From B8-G4 sp033720735 (GTDB lineage Bacteria > Bacteroidota > Bacteroidia > Chitinophagales > Saprospiraceae), in contig JAWWBX010000140.1 in assembly GCA_033720735.1 (NCBI GenBank), positions 1 through 10,552 of the forward strand: a DNA stretch of 10,552 bases, in the 5' to 3' direction. This document shows, in pieces, positions 1-6,435 of this stretch. Both the position numbers and the translations under genes were made by a program. The notes under the pieces are model-generated. The model ran no database searches and had not been told where the DNA came from. It saw only the letters and a list, made by a program, of their open reading frames with translations. Numbering within the stretch: position 1 is the first letter of the stretch; each line of letters begins with the position of its first letter.

Positions 1-830
1 CACAAACCCAGTACCAATACGGCATATGCAAACATCCTGTGCATGAATTGAACCAAAGCCGGGGCCAGTGGCAACGTATCGTATTGCACAAAGCTCTCAA
101 CGCGCCACAACTCTGGCTGGAGCAGGACATCCGGCATAAGAACACCATTCATATCCGGCCAGGTGGGGTAGTAGAGTCCCGCTTTCATTCCTGACATGAT
201 ACCACCGATCAGCAATTGGACGATCAATACCACGGTAAATACTCTCAAATGCCGCTGCAACCTATTATGAGACACTACTTTTGGAACAGGATCCCGGCTA
301 TACAGAAATACCCAAAAGACCATCGCGTACAAGAGTATTCCAAGGTTCAGATGGATGGTCAACTTATAGGCATTGACCCACGGTCTGTCGTTGAGCCCGC
401 TGGCGACCATGATCCATCCAAATGCCGCTACCACCAGACCAAGTATCACCAGTTTTCCGAGATATCGGAGCATTGGCCGATCCAGTTTCCGCCGGAACAA
501 AAAGACCACAAACGGAATGATAAACACAAGACCGATGGACCGCGCCCATAGCCGATGCAAATACTCCCAGAAATAGATCACCTTGAACTCGGACATGGAC
601 ATGCCCTCATTGATCTTTTGGTACTGCGGTGTCTCCTTGTACAAGCCGAAGGCTTCATCCCATTGGCCGGCGTTGAGTGGTGGCAGCGTTCCGGTGACAA
701 TCTCCCATTTTGTAATCGATAATCCGGATCCGGTCAGGCGGGTGATACCACCAAGTACGATCTGTACAAACACCATGATGACACCTGCCAGCAACCACCA
801 TTGTACGACCTTACCATACCTTCTATGCAT
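1..830 (-). CDS. ctaA: Heme A synthase, COX15/CtaA family (3' end cut by window edge)
   Basis: Integral membrane enzyme that oxidises the C8 methyl group of heme O to a formyl group, making heme A for aa3-type cytochrome oxidase. About 276 residues are visible when the minus strand is read from ATG 830-828. TM1 is at about 11-29 and is followed by the family's GGITRLTGSG segment (27-36). Heme-ligand histidines are seen in EYLHR (His92), TIHL (His160) and FMHR (His264). The fourth expected histidine would lie beyond the window. Several more hydrophobic helices follow (about 99-112, 126-144, 160-175, 190-205). An in-frame stop at 857-855 leaves ATG 830 as the only sensible start, and it has no Shine-Dalgarno of its own. 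The gene is divergent from dtd across a long AT-rich gap and overlaps a possible 12-codon leader ORF. The family assignment is secure; the intact 3' end is not visible. Confidence 0.93.
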   Translation of the reverse strand, partial: MHRRYGKVVQWWLLAGVIMVFVQIVLGGITRLTGSGLSITKWEIVTGTLPPLNAGQWDEAFGLYKETPQYQKINEGMSMSEFKVIYFWEYLHRLWARSIGLVFIIPFVVFLFRRKLDRPMLRYLGKLVILGLVVAAFGWIMVASGLNDRPWVNAYKLTIHLNLGILLYAMVFWVFLYSRDPVPKVVSHNRLQRHLRVFTVVLIVQLLIGGIMSGMKAGLYYPTWPDMNGVLMPDVLLQPELWRVESFVQYDTLPLAPALVQFMHRMFAYAVLVLGL

Positions 831-861
831 CGTTGCAGAATTGGCTATGGCAAATCAACAT
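823..861 (-). CDS. Possible 12-codon leader ORF overlapping the ctaA start
   Basis: On the minus strand an ATG at 861-859 opens a 12-codon frame (MLICHSQFCNDA) that stops with TAG at 825-823. It therefore overlaps the first 8 bases of the heme A synthase gene in another frame. It has a textbook AGGAGGT 7 bases upstream, while the heme A synthase ATG and nearly every other start in this window have none. This arrangement would let ribosomes load on the leader and re-initiate at the enzyme gene. The peptide has two Cys and one His, which is suggestive in front of a heme gene but could be chance in so short a frame. No homology can be claimed; translation is inferred from the ribosome site and overlap only. 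Confidence 0.35.
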   Translation of the reverse strand: MLICHSQFCNDA

Positions 862-868
862 CCGGCAG

Positions 869-875
869 ACCTCCT
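869..875 (-). promoter_or_regulatory. Perfect Shine-Dalgarno (AGGAGGT) before the leader ORF
   Basis: The minus strand reads AGGAGGT at 875-869, 7 bases before the ATG at 861. Extended Shine-Dalgarno sequences are uncommon in Bacteroidota and none is seen before the other starts here, so its presence decides for the leader ORF as a possible translation entry point. It sits about 38 bases upstream of the heme A synthase ATG, too far to serve that start directly. Confidence 0.45.
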
Positions 876-969
876 CGTTCAACCAGGATTCCCACAATTC
901 ACTATTTGTATTAATAATGAATAAGATTGTATCAAATAAAACCCCTTACTATTATTAGCTTGGTGAAGA

Positions 970-978
970 TGTGTAAAA
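970..978 (-). other. DnaA-box-like 9-mer (TTTTACACA)
   Basis: The minus strand reads TTTTACACA, which fits the relaxed DnaA-box consensus TTWTNCACA at every position. It is 38 bases from the next match. Such a 9-mer can occur by chance in AT-rich DNA, so its weight comes from the cluster. Confidence 0.35.
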
Positions 979-1016
979 GATTGTTTGCAAAGAATTGGTC
1001 ATCCCGTTAAGGCACA

Positions 1017-1025
1017 TTATACACA
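1017..1025 (+). other. DnaA-box-like 9-mer (TTATACACA)
   Basis: The plus strand reads TTATACACA, one base from the strict DnaA box TTATCCACA and a full match to TTWTNCACA. It lies immediately left of the most AT-rich stretch (1031-1080), which is where a DNA-unwinding element would be expected if this is an origin. Confidence 0.4.
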
Positions 1026-1073
1026 GTTTGTGAATTTTATAAATAATTGATAATCAATTAATTAAAATATATA

Positions 1074-1113
1074 TCAACAATCTGTGGAAAGAAAACATAT
1101 AAAAGATTGTTGA
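1074..1113. repeat. Perfect 10-bp inverted repeat with 20-bp spacer
   Basis: TCAACAATCT at 1074-1083 is the exact reverse complement of AGATTGTTGA at 1104-1113. The spacer is 20 bases, so the arm centres lie 30 bases apart, close to three helical turns. This would suit a dimeric or tetrameric DNA-binding protein. A cruciform or RNA hairpin is possible but the loop is long. The arm core AGATTGT recurs in direct orientation further left in the same gap. Confidence 0.55.
1083..1091 (-). other. DnaA-box-like 9-mer with one mismatch (CTTTCCACA)
   Basis: The minus strand reads CTTTCCACA, which matches TTWTNCACA except at the first base. It sits just right of the AT-rich stretch and shares one base with the left arm of the 10-bp inverted repeat, so it may belong to that element instead. 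Confidence 0.25.
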
Positions 1114-1270
1114 ATAATACTTTTCTCTATATGTGAACTTCTCTGTGATGAACGAGCAGTAAAATGTATAGAAATCATTCATATATAATATTTTTCTATA
1201 TTAAGAATGCGCCAGACGGCTTTCTGCCATTGGACCAACACGTCTTGCACAAGATTTCAACAACGTCGGG

Positions 1271-1723
1271 ATGAGAGTGATCCTGCAGCGCGTCACCAAA
1301 GCGAGTGTACACATTGAAGGGACAGTGCATGCTGCCATCCAGCATGGTCTGATGCTTCTCGCGGGTTTTGAAGCCGACGATACCCGTGACGATCTCGAAT
1401 GGATGTGCCGCAAGATCCTCGCAATGCGCATTTTCCCGGATGATCAGGGAAAGATGAACCATGACATCATTGAATCGAACGGAGAGCTCCTGGTGATCAG
1501 TCAGTTTACATTGCATGCAAGCACCCGCAAGGGGAATCGACCCTCGTTTATCAGGGCGGCACGACCAGAAATCGCCATTCCGCTCTACGAATCGTTTGTG
1601 CAAATGCTCGAAAACCAGAGTCCCTGCCGGGTGATGTCGGGCGTATTTGGTGCGGAAATGGATGTACATCTGGTCAACCACGGGCCGGTGACCATCATGA
1701 TCGATTCAAAACAAAGAGAGTAA
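1271..1723 (+). CDS. dtd: D-aminoacyl-tRNA deacylase (DTD)
   Basis: Cytosolic homodimeric enzyme that cleaves D-amino acids (D-Tyr and others, also Gly from mischarged tRNA-Ala) off tRNA, keeping D-residues out of proteins. The 150-residue product has the usual family length. It shows the N-terminal MRVxLQRV strand (1-8), the catalytic SQFTL motif (77-81) followed by KGxRPSF (87-93), and the NHGPVT segment (136-141) whose Gly-Pro (138-139) is the cross-subunit cis-peptide motif that excludes L-amino acids. The ATG at 1271 starts exactly at the conserved N-terminus, without a Shine-Dalgarno. It is the first gene of the rightward run after the AT-rich gap and overlaps the next gene by one base (TAATG). 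A long minus-strand frame over the same DNA is only a shadow. Confidence 0.96.
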   Translation: MRVILQRVTKASVHIEGTVHAAIQHGLMLLAGFEADDTRDDLEWMCRKILAMRIFPDDQGKMNHDIIESNGELLVISQFTLHASTRKGNRPSFIRAARPEIAIPLYESFVQMLENQSPCRVMSGVFGAEMDVHLVNHGPVTIMIDSKQRE

Positions 1724-2088
1724 TGCAACTGAAGCAATATCAGCAGGAGGTAGACCGGTGGATCCGCTCACACGGCGTGCGCTACTTCAATGAGCTCACC
1801 AATACCGTCTTGCTGATGGAAGAAACAGGTGAGTTTGCCCGGCTGGTAGCAAGAGTGTACGGTGAACAATCCTTCAAGACCGGCAAGGATCCGGTCGATC
1901 CCAAACAACAGATCGCCGATGAAATGGCAGACATCCTCTTTGTCCTCACCTGCCTTGCCAACCAGATGGACATTGACCTGACGCAGTCTGTCCGGGCCAA
2001 TCTTGCCAAGAAAACATTGCGCGATCACCAACGTCACAAACAGAACGACAAGCTGACAGATCAGCTTGACGAAGAGGAGCGGGGCTGA
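1723..2088 (+). CDS. MazG-like nucleotide pyrophosphohydrolase
   Basis: Small all-alpha NTP pyrophosphatase of the MazG/dUTPase-like superfamily, expected to hydrolyse (d)NTPs or modified NTPs to the monophosphate and pyrophosphate with Mg2+. The 121-residue product carries the metal-binding signatures EETGE (33-37) and EMAD (67-70), followed by the hydrophobic helix ILFVLTCLANQMDIDL typical of this fold. The C-terminal tail (about 100-121) is charged and probably flexible. It is a single-domain form, much shorter than E. coli MazG. The ATG lies inside the dtd stop (TAATG), so the two are probably translationally coupled. From memory the dtd-mazG pair is common in Bacteroidota, which supports a shared housekeeping role. 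The exact substrate is not readable from sequence. Confidence 0.9.
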   Translation: MQLKQYQQEVDRWIRSHGVRYFNELTNTVLLMEETGEFARLVARVYGEQSFKTGKDPVDPKQQIADEMADILFVLTCLANQMDIDLTQSVRANLAKKTLRDHQRHKQNDKLTDQLDEEERG

Positions 2089-2133
2089 TCAAAAATCCGT
2101 TAACTTTCGCCTTCACAACAGGCCGTCCTGAAG

Positions 2134-3372
2134 GTGACCGAAAGAGACCAGGAAATACTGATCAAGAAGGAGCGTGAGCTGAATCTCAAGCAGCTGCAGA
2201 TCAAGAGTTTGCTTGCTATCACCCAGGCGATCAACGACAACGTTTCAGCAGACGGCCTGTACAACATGTACCGCTCCTTCATGAGTTGGGAGATGGGTGT
2301 TCAGAAAATGGCGCTCTTCATCAAAGAAGCAGACACGTGGCGCTGTGTGGTTGAACAGAATACCGAAGTGCCGTTTGACGATGCCCAGATGGAGAGCCTG
2401 CTACAGCAGTACACACGTCTTCATACGATCAAAAAGAAGGATCCCAAACCGCTCAAGGCGTTTGACATCATCATTCCTGTCTACCACAAGAAAACTCCGA
2501 TCGCCTACGCGTTGGTAGGAGGCATCAAGGAACAGGAGGATATCTACAACAAGATTGAGTTTATCACCACGATCACCAATATTATCGCGGTCGCGCTTGA
2601 AAACAAACGGTTGTTCAAACAGCAGGTCGAGCAGGAAGCCTTGAAGCGCGAGATGGATCTGGCCAGCAAGGTACAGCGCATGCTGATCCCTGACGAGCTG
2701 CCCAATGGTGAGGGATTTGAACTGGACGCGATTTATCAGCCGCACAACAATATCGGTGGTGACTACTTTGATATCATCCGTTACGACAAGAAGCGACTGG
2801 CGTTTTGCATTGCCGACATTTCGGGAAAGGGGATCGCAGCGGCACTCCTGATGGCCAACTTTCAGGCCAATTTGCAAAGCCTGATCTATCAGTACCGTGA
2901 CCTGGCCACCTGTGTCATTGCCCTCAACCAGGCGGTGTACAGGATCACCAGGGGCGACAAGTACATCACACTCTTTATCGCCGAGCTCAACCTGCGGGAA
3001 AAAAAACTGTCATATATCAACGCCGGGCACTTTCCGCCCTTTCTGAAAATGAATGGTAAACTGGTCCGGCTCGATATTGGTTGTACCGTGATTGGGGCAT
3101 TCGATCACCTGCCCGAGCTGGAGATGGGAGAAATAGAGCTGGAAGGGGATGGCCTGATCCTCACCTTCACCGACGGCCTCACGGATCTTCAGAACGAAGC
3201 GGGCGAGTATTTTGAGGATGAGCATATTGAGCAGGTCATTGCACAAAACGGATATGATTCCGCCCGCGCCTTCAACCATCGCCTGCTCCAAACGCTGGAT
3301 ACGTTTCGTGGCAACCGGGCGTTTCCCGATGACATTGCCGTGCTCACCTGCAGATTTGAAACCCAGTCCTGA
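2134..3372 (+). CDS. GAF-like plus PP2C (SpoIIE/RsbU-type) serine/threonine phosphatase
   Basis: Signalling phosphatase of the PPM/PP2C family, 412 residues. Residues 1-20 are charged and helical. About 25-165 form a GAF-like sensor. A helical linker (about 165-190, with the ASKVQRMLIP segment typical of RsbU-like proteins) leads to the catalytic domain (about 195-410). Metal-binding acidic residues are all present: GGDYFD (Asp210, Asp213), ADISGKG (Asp228), TDGLTD (Asp347, Asp351) and PDDIAVL (Asp399, Asp400), so it should be active. Relatives dephosphorylate anti-anti-sigma (STAS) proteins in partner-switching, but no STAS or anti-sigma kinase gene is adjacent, so the target is unknown. The start is GTG at 2134; an in-frame stop at 2101 and the absence of any other ATG or GTG between them leave few alternatives. 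It is soluble, with no membrane segments. It follows the MazG-like gene by 45 bases. Confidence 0.9.
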   Translation: MTERDQEILIKKERELNLKQLQIKSLLAITQAINDNVSADGLYNMYRSFMSWEMGVQKMALFIKEADTWRCVVEQNTEVPFDDAQMESLLQQYTRLHTIKKKDPKPLKAFDIIIPVYHKKTPIAYALVGGIKEQEDIYNKIEFITTITNIIAVALENKRLFKQQVEQEALKREMDLASKVQRMLIPDELPNGEGFELDAIYQPHNNIGGDYFDIIRYDKKRLAFCIADISGKGIAAALLMANFQANLQSLIYQYRDLATCVIALNQAVYRITRGDKYITLFIAELNLREKKLSYINAGHFPPFLKMNGKLVRLDIGCTVIGAFDHLPELEMGEIELEGDGLILTFTDGLTDLQNEAGEYFEDEHIEQVIAQNGYDSARAFNHRLLQTLDTFRGNRAFPDDIAVLTCRFETQS

Positions 3373-3431
3373 TTCGACCCACCGGCGAAATCAAATGCAA
3401 ATCGCTACCTTTCCATCGACGACACTAAACC

Positions 3432-4259
3432 ATGAAAGATAGGACAACAGCCGCGCTGCTGGCGCTGTTTCTAGGGATTTTCGGGGTGCACAGATTCTAC
3501 CTGCGGCAACCGGGGCTGGGTGTGCTATATATCTTCCTGTCATTTTTTACACCGCTGATTTGGATCCCGATCTCTGCATTCCTCGGGATCATCGATGCCA
3601 TCGTCCTTTTCGCCATGGACGACAAGGAGTTTGACCGGCGCTACAACGATGACCTGGGAGGTAATGAATATGATCGTTATCAGCGCCGCCGAACACAGCG
3701 CCGGGATTATCGCCGGCCGGGCCAAACCACCCAACGGCGGCATCAGCAAGCGCGTGAAACAAGACGGTCTCAGAGCAGACAACGCACTGCTCGCCATGCA
3801 GTACCCGAACGTACGCGTGTCAACCCTTACAAGCAAAGCGGGATCAAGAAGTACAAGGACTTCGATCTGGAAGGGGCGATCGAGGATTTTAGCAAAGGCC
3901 TGGAGATCAACCCCAAGGATATTTCCCTACACTTTAATATCGCTTGTGCCTACAGTCTGACAGAACAGGTCGAAAAGGCGTACTACCACCTCGACCAGGC
4001 GGTAGCTCTGGGGTTCAAGGACTTTGACAAGATCCGGACACATGATGACCTGGCCTTCGTGCGTATCCAGCCGCGGTTTGACGCGTTTGCGGAGAATGAT
4101 TTTCGGCTGGAGAAAACCCCGCAACTCGAAGCACCCAAGGAAAACTTGCTGGATGATGACATCCTGCTGTCTCAATTGAAGCGACTCGAAGAACTCAAGA
4201 ATAAAGGACTACTGACAGAAAAGGAGTTTCTTGCTGAAAAGGAGAAACTGATGCGCTGA
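3432..4259 (+). CDS. TM2-domain protein with Arg-rich linker, TPR and SHOCT-like C-terminus
   Basis: Membrane protein of 275 residues and unknown function. Residues 1-62 form a TM2 domain: two membrane helices (about 8-20 and 31-60) with the conserved GIFGVHRFYL turn (15-24). Residues 81-130 are a very basic linker with 18 arginines in 50 residues, plus many Gln. About 138-225 contain a TPR-type helical unit (ALKxAIEDFSKGLEINP-like) and the following GFKDFDKIRTHDDLAFVR segment often seen closing short TPR groups. The last 32 residues (about 243-275) resemble a SHOCT motif (LKRLEELKNKGLLTEKEF). SHOCT and TM2 are known to occur together; the Arg-rich linker is less usual and could bind nucleic acid, acidic lipids or be disordered. 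It starts 59 bases after the phosphatase, so it could be cotranscribed. The domain reading is good; the function is unknown. Confidence 0.85.
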   Translation: MKDRTTAALLALFLGIFGVHRFYLRQPGLGVLYIFLSFFTPLIWIPISAFLGIIDAIVLFAMDDKEFDRRYNDDLGGNEYDRYQRRRTQRRDYRRPGQTTQRRHQQARETRRSQSRQRTARHAVPERTRVNPYKQSGIKKYKDFDLEGAIEDFSKGLEINPKDISLHFNIACAYSLTEQVEKAYYHLDQAVALGFKDFDKIRTHDDLAFVRIQPRFDAFAENDFRLEKTPQLEAPKENLLDDDILLSQLKRLEELKNKGLLTEKEFLAEKEKLMR

Positions 4260-4293
4260 GGCCACGGTAAGATTGTGTTAACAGAACCGGCCT
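4259..4293 (+). terminator. Possible weak terminator hairpin after the TM2 gene
   Basis: AGGCC (4259-4263) pairs with GGCCT (4289-4293), and after a two-base bulge GGT (4266-4268) pairs with ACC (4286-4288). The loop is 17 bases, and AACTTTTG follows. The long loop, bulge and short T-run make it a poor intrinsic terminator, but it lies directly at the TM2 gene stop and just before a candidate promoter, which fits an operon boundary. Confidence 0.3.
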
Positions 4294-4297
4294 AACT

Positions 4298-4327
4298 TTT
4301 GCTGTGTTGTAGTCGTTTATATATTTA
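4298..4327 (+). promoter_or_regulatory. Candidate Bacteroidetes-type promoter (TTTG / TAnnTTTG) before the CBS gene
   Basis: TTTG at 4298-4301 is followed, 18 bases later, by TATATTTA at 4320-4327, a 7/8 match to the Bacteroidetes -7 element TAnnTTTG. The usual spacing is about 19-21, so it is slightly short. Transcription would begin within a few bases of the ATG at 4337, implying a very short or absent leader. Inference from pattern only. Confidence 0.35.
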
Positions 4328-4336
4328 GTTGAAATT

Positions 4337-4996
4337 ATGATCGCCGCCGAATTCATCTCGCACCTTCTCACCCCGCTGAGGACATCAGACTCAGGCGAAG
4401 AGGCGTTGACGATCATGAATGTCTACCACGTCAAACATCTGCCGATCGTCAACAACGAAAAGCTCCTCGGGACCATCTCGGAGGACGATATTCTTGGACA
4501 CGAACTCACTGAGCCGATCGGTTCTTACGGCCTGTCGCTGCTCAAGGGATTTGTTAACAAGGAAGACCATCTGTTTGAGGTCATGGGCAAAATGGCCGAG
4601 TACAAATTAACCACGATACCGGTGATCGATGATGATGATACCTATCTCGGTGCGATCACCCAGGAAGAGCTCATCCATTTTTATGCCGACAGCTTCTCAT
4701 TCAAGGAACCGGGCAGCATCCTGGTACTGGAGATGCACAAACGCGATTATTCGCTGGCGGAAATTTCGCGGATCATCGAAAGTGAGAACATCGCCATCCT
4801 GAGCACATTTCTCACCACCAAACCGGATACAGAGCAGGTCTTTGTGACACTCAAGATCAACAGCCAGGATGCCAAGCACGCCATTGCCACCCTGCAGCGG
4901 TACGACTACACCATCCGGGCCAGCTTCACTGAAGCCACGTTTGTCCAAAACCTCAAGGAGCGTTACGACGCCCTGATGAGTTATCTCAACGTATGA
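4337..4996 (+). CDS. CBS-pair protein with ACT-like C-terminal domain
   Basis: Cytosolic protein of 219 residues. Two CBS motifs form a Bateman pair: the first at about 8-57 (VKHLPIVNNEKLLGTISEDDIL) and the second at about 72-118 (LTTIPVIDDDDTYLGAITQEEL). Such pairs usually bind adenine nucleotides (AMP, ATP, SAM or NAD-type ligands) and act as energy sensors. Residues about 126-200 (SILVLEMHKRDYSLAEISRIIESENI...) look like an ACT-like regulatory domain. There is no enzyme domain, so this is a stand-alone regulator. Its stop overlaps the Omp85-like gene (ATGA), and NAD kinase follows that. CBS and NAD kinase genes are, from memory, neighbours in many Bacteroidota, so a role linked to adenine nucleotide or NAD(P) status is a reasonable but unproven inference. 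The candidate promoter lies immediately upstream. The CBS assignment is strong, the ACT call moderate. Confidence 0.85.
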   Translation: MIAAEFISHLLTPLRTSDSGEEALTIMNVYHVKHLPIVNNEKLLGTISEDDILGHELTEPIGSYGLSLLKGFVNKEDHLFEVMGKMAEYKLTTIPVIDDDDTYLGAITQEELIHFYADSFSFKEPGSILVLEMHKRDYSLAEISRIIESENIAILSTFLTTKPDTEQVFVTLKINSQDAKHAIATLQRYDYTIRASFTEATFVQNLKERYDALMSYLNV

Positions 4997-6435
4997 TTTG
5001 CCGGGGCTGGTCAGCCCTCAGTATCTTCAGCGGTGTGGAATACAACCGAATCCTGGTCTTGTTGTGCTTGCTCGTGGGCGCCTCCGCGCTGCACGGACAG
5101 ATGCTCCTGATCTCGGGGATCGAGGTTGAAGGCAATCACAAAACGAAAGAGCGGATCATCCTTCGCGAACTGGACTTTGCCGTTGGTGATACCATCACCC
5201 AGGCCTCACTGTCCACCCGCCTCGACCGCAATCGGAACAATCTGCTAAAAACCGGGCTGTTTACCGAGGTGACCCTCAATATTTCCGAATGGAATACCGA
5301 ATTGCAACAGATTGCCATCGCGATCTCGGTTGCGGAATCATGGTACATTTTCCCGGTTCCGTTGTTCGAACTGGCCGACCGGAACTTCAACGTATGGTGG
5401 ACTGAGCAAAAACGCTCGCTCTCGAGGGTCAATGTTGGACTCCGGTTGCAGCTGCTCAACCTCAATGGCATCAACGATCACCTTAAGATCAAAGGACAAC
5501 TGGGCTATACGCCGAAGTTTGAACTGACCTACCTGTTGCCCTTTGTGAACCGAAAGCAGACCGTTGGACTCGAATTCAATGTCCTGCGGTCGGTCAACAA
5601 GGAGATCTCGTTGCTGAACGCAGACAATAAGCAAATGTTCTTTGAGCAGGACGACGAGATCATTTTCAGGCGTACACGCGTGCGTTTGGGTACGGTTTTC
5701 CGTCCCAACCTCTATGTGACACACCGGCTGCGCATGGTGTACCAGCGCAACTCAGTGTTGGAATCTCTGGTAGCCGAATACAACCCTGACTTTTTTCTCG
5801 AAGGCAGAGATCGGCAGGAGTCAGTTGGTATCGAGTATGAGTTTGTCTACGACGACCGCAATCGCGCCATCCTGCCAACACGCGGATGGTACACAGGACT
5901 GGAGCTCGTGAAAGGCGGGATCGGTCTCTTTGGCGATGTCAACACGCTGGCCATTTCGCCGTTCGTCCGTTTTTATCACCCGGTGTCCAGAAAGGTATCT
6001 GTTGCCCTGGCTGCGAAAGTAAAGCGATCACTCAATCGCGATAAAGTCGCGTATTACAATTACTGGGGGCTGGGTTTCCTGGAAGACTACCTGAGAGGGT
6101 ATGAGTTGTACGTGATCGGTGGCCTCGACTATGTCTACGCCAAGAATGAGATCCGGTTGCAGCTGGTGGATGCGACGATTGACTGGAAGCGGAAAATGCC
6201 GATCCGGTCGTTTCGCGTCATGCCCTGGCAGTTTTACTTGTCCTTCAATTATGATGTCGGGTATGTCAACGATCCGTTCTACGCAGAAGGGAACTCCTTT
6301 ACCAACCGGTGGCTCCACGGAGGAGGTGTCGGGTTCAACTTCCTGCTGTACAACATCTTTGTGTTTCAGGTCGAACTGAGCGCCAATCACTTGGGTGAAA
6401 AAGGCCTATTTTTACACACCAAGACCTCATTTTGA
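4993..6435 (+). CDS. Small Omp85/BamA-like outer-membrane protein with one POTRA domain
   Basis: Outer-membrane beta-barrel protein of 480 residues. A signal peptide is likely, with hydrophobic core about 20-33 and cleavage near ALHG-Q (36). About 38-115 is one POTRA-type domain (ISGIEVEGNHKTKERIILREL opening, then LLKTGLFTEVTL). From about 120 the sequence shows alternating beta-strands typical of the Omp85 surface-antigen barrel, including the LRGYE motif (367-371), which matches the conserved loop-6 RGF/Y motif, and a terminal Phe as expected for BAM recognition. BamA itself has five POTRA domains and is about 800 residues, so this is a distinct short member and probably not the essential BamA. 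Its ATG overlaps the CBS stop and its TGA overlaps the NAD kinase ATG. The N-terminal 15-18 residues before the signal core may be non-coding if a later start is used, but the ATGA overlap favours 4993. Cargo or lipid role unknown. Confidence 0.85.
   Translation: MICRGWSALSIFSGVEYNRILVLLCLLVGASALHGQMLLISGIEVEGNHKTKERIILRELDFAVGDTITQASLSTRLDRNRNNLLKTGLFTEVTLNISEWNTELQQIAIAISVAESWYIFPVPLFELADRNFNVWWTEQKRSLSRVNVGLRLQLLNLNGINDHLKIKGQLGYTPKFELTYLLPFVNRKQTVGLEFNVLRSVNKEISLLNADNKQMFFEQDDEIIFRRTRVRLGTVFRPNLYVTHRLRMVYQRNSVLESLVAEYNPDFFLEGRDRQESVGIEYEFVYDDRNRAILPTRGWYTGLELVKGGIGLFGDVNTLAISPFVRFYHPVSRKVSVALAAKVKRSLNRDKVAYYNYWGLGFLEDYLRGYELYVIGGLDYVYAKNEIRLQLVDATIDWKRKMPIRSFRVMPWQFYLSFNYDVGYVNDPFYAEGNSFTNRWLHGGGVGFNFLLYNIFVFQVELSANHLGEKGLFLHTKTSF

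Larger units (their letters stand above)
923..1110 (+). repeat. Three direct copies of AAGATTGT in the intergenic region
   Basis: AAGATTGT occurs at 923-930, 977-984 and 1103-1110, the last being part of the inverted-repeat right arm. The first two copies are 54 bases apart. A fourth copy lies in the other notable gene gap, at 4269-4276. An 8-mer should be found less than once per strand in a 10-kb window at balanced composition, so three in 190 bases is unusual even allowing for AT-richness. It may be a protein-binding word. Confidence 0.4.
862..1270. other. Divergent AT-rich gene-free region; candidate replication origin or regulatory region
   Basis: This gap of about 400 bases lies between two divergently transcribed genes and holds no convincing protein gene. 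From about 890 to 1205 it is far richer in A and T than the flanking genes; positions 1031-1080 contain only five G or C bases (10%). It contains two matches to the relaxed DnaA-box consensus TTWTNCACA (970-978 minus, 1017-1025 plus), one with a single mismatch (1083-1091 minus), a perfect 10-bp inverted repeat and three direct copies of AAGATTGT. DnaA-like boxes beside an easily melted segment between divergent genes are the usual look of a bacterial oriC. A double promoter region with operators is the main alternative. No clear TTTG / TAnnTTTG promoter pair was found for either flanking gene. Confidence 0.4.

Noticed and set aside
216..924. Plus-strand ORFs of 67-113 codons inside the heme A synthase region
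   Set aside because: They lie opposite a clear minus-strand membrane enzyme and their products have no hydrophobic pattern or recognised motif, so they are shadows.
1207..1317. 36-codon plus-strand ORF overlapping the dtd start
   Set aside because: It has no ribosome binding site, runs into dtd out of frame, and its sequence resembles nothing known; likely chance.
1196..1681. Minus-strand ORF of 161 codons opposite dtd
   Set aside because: dtd on the plus strand has all family motifs, and the antisense product shows no recognisable domain.
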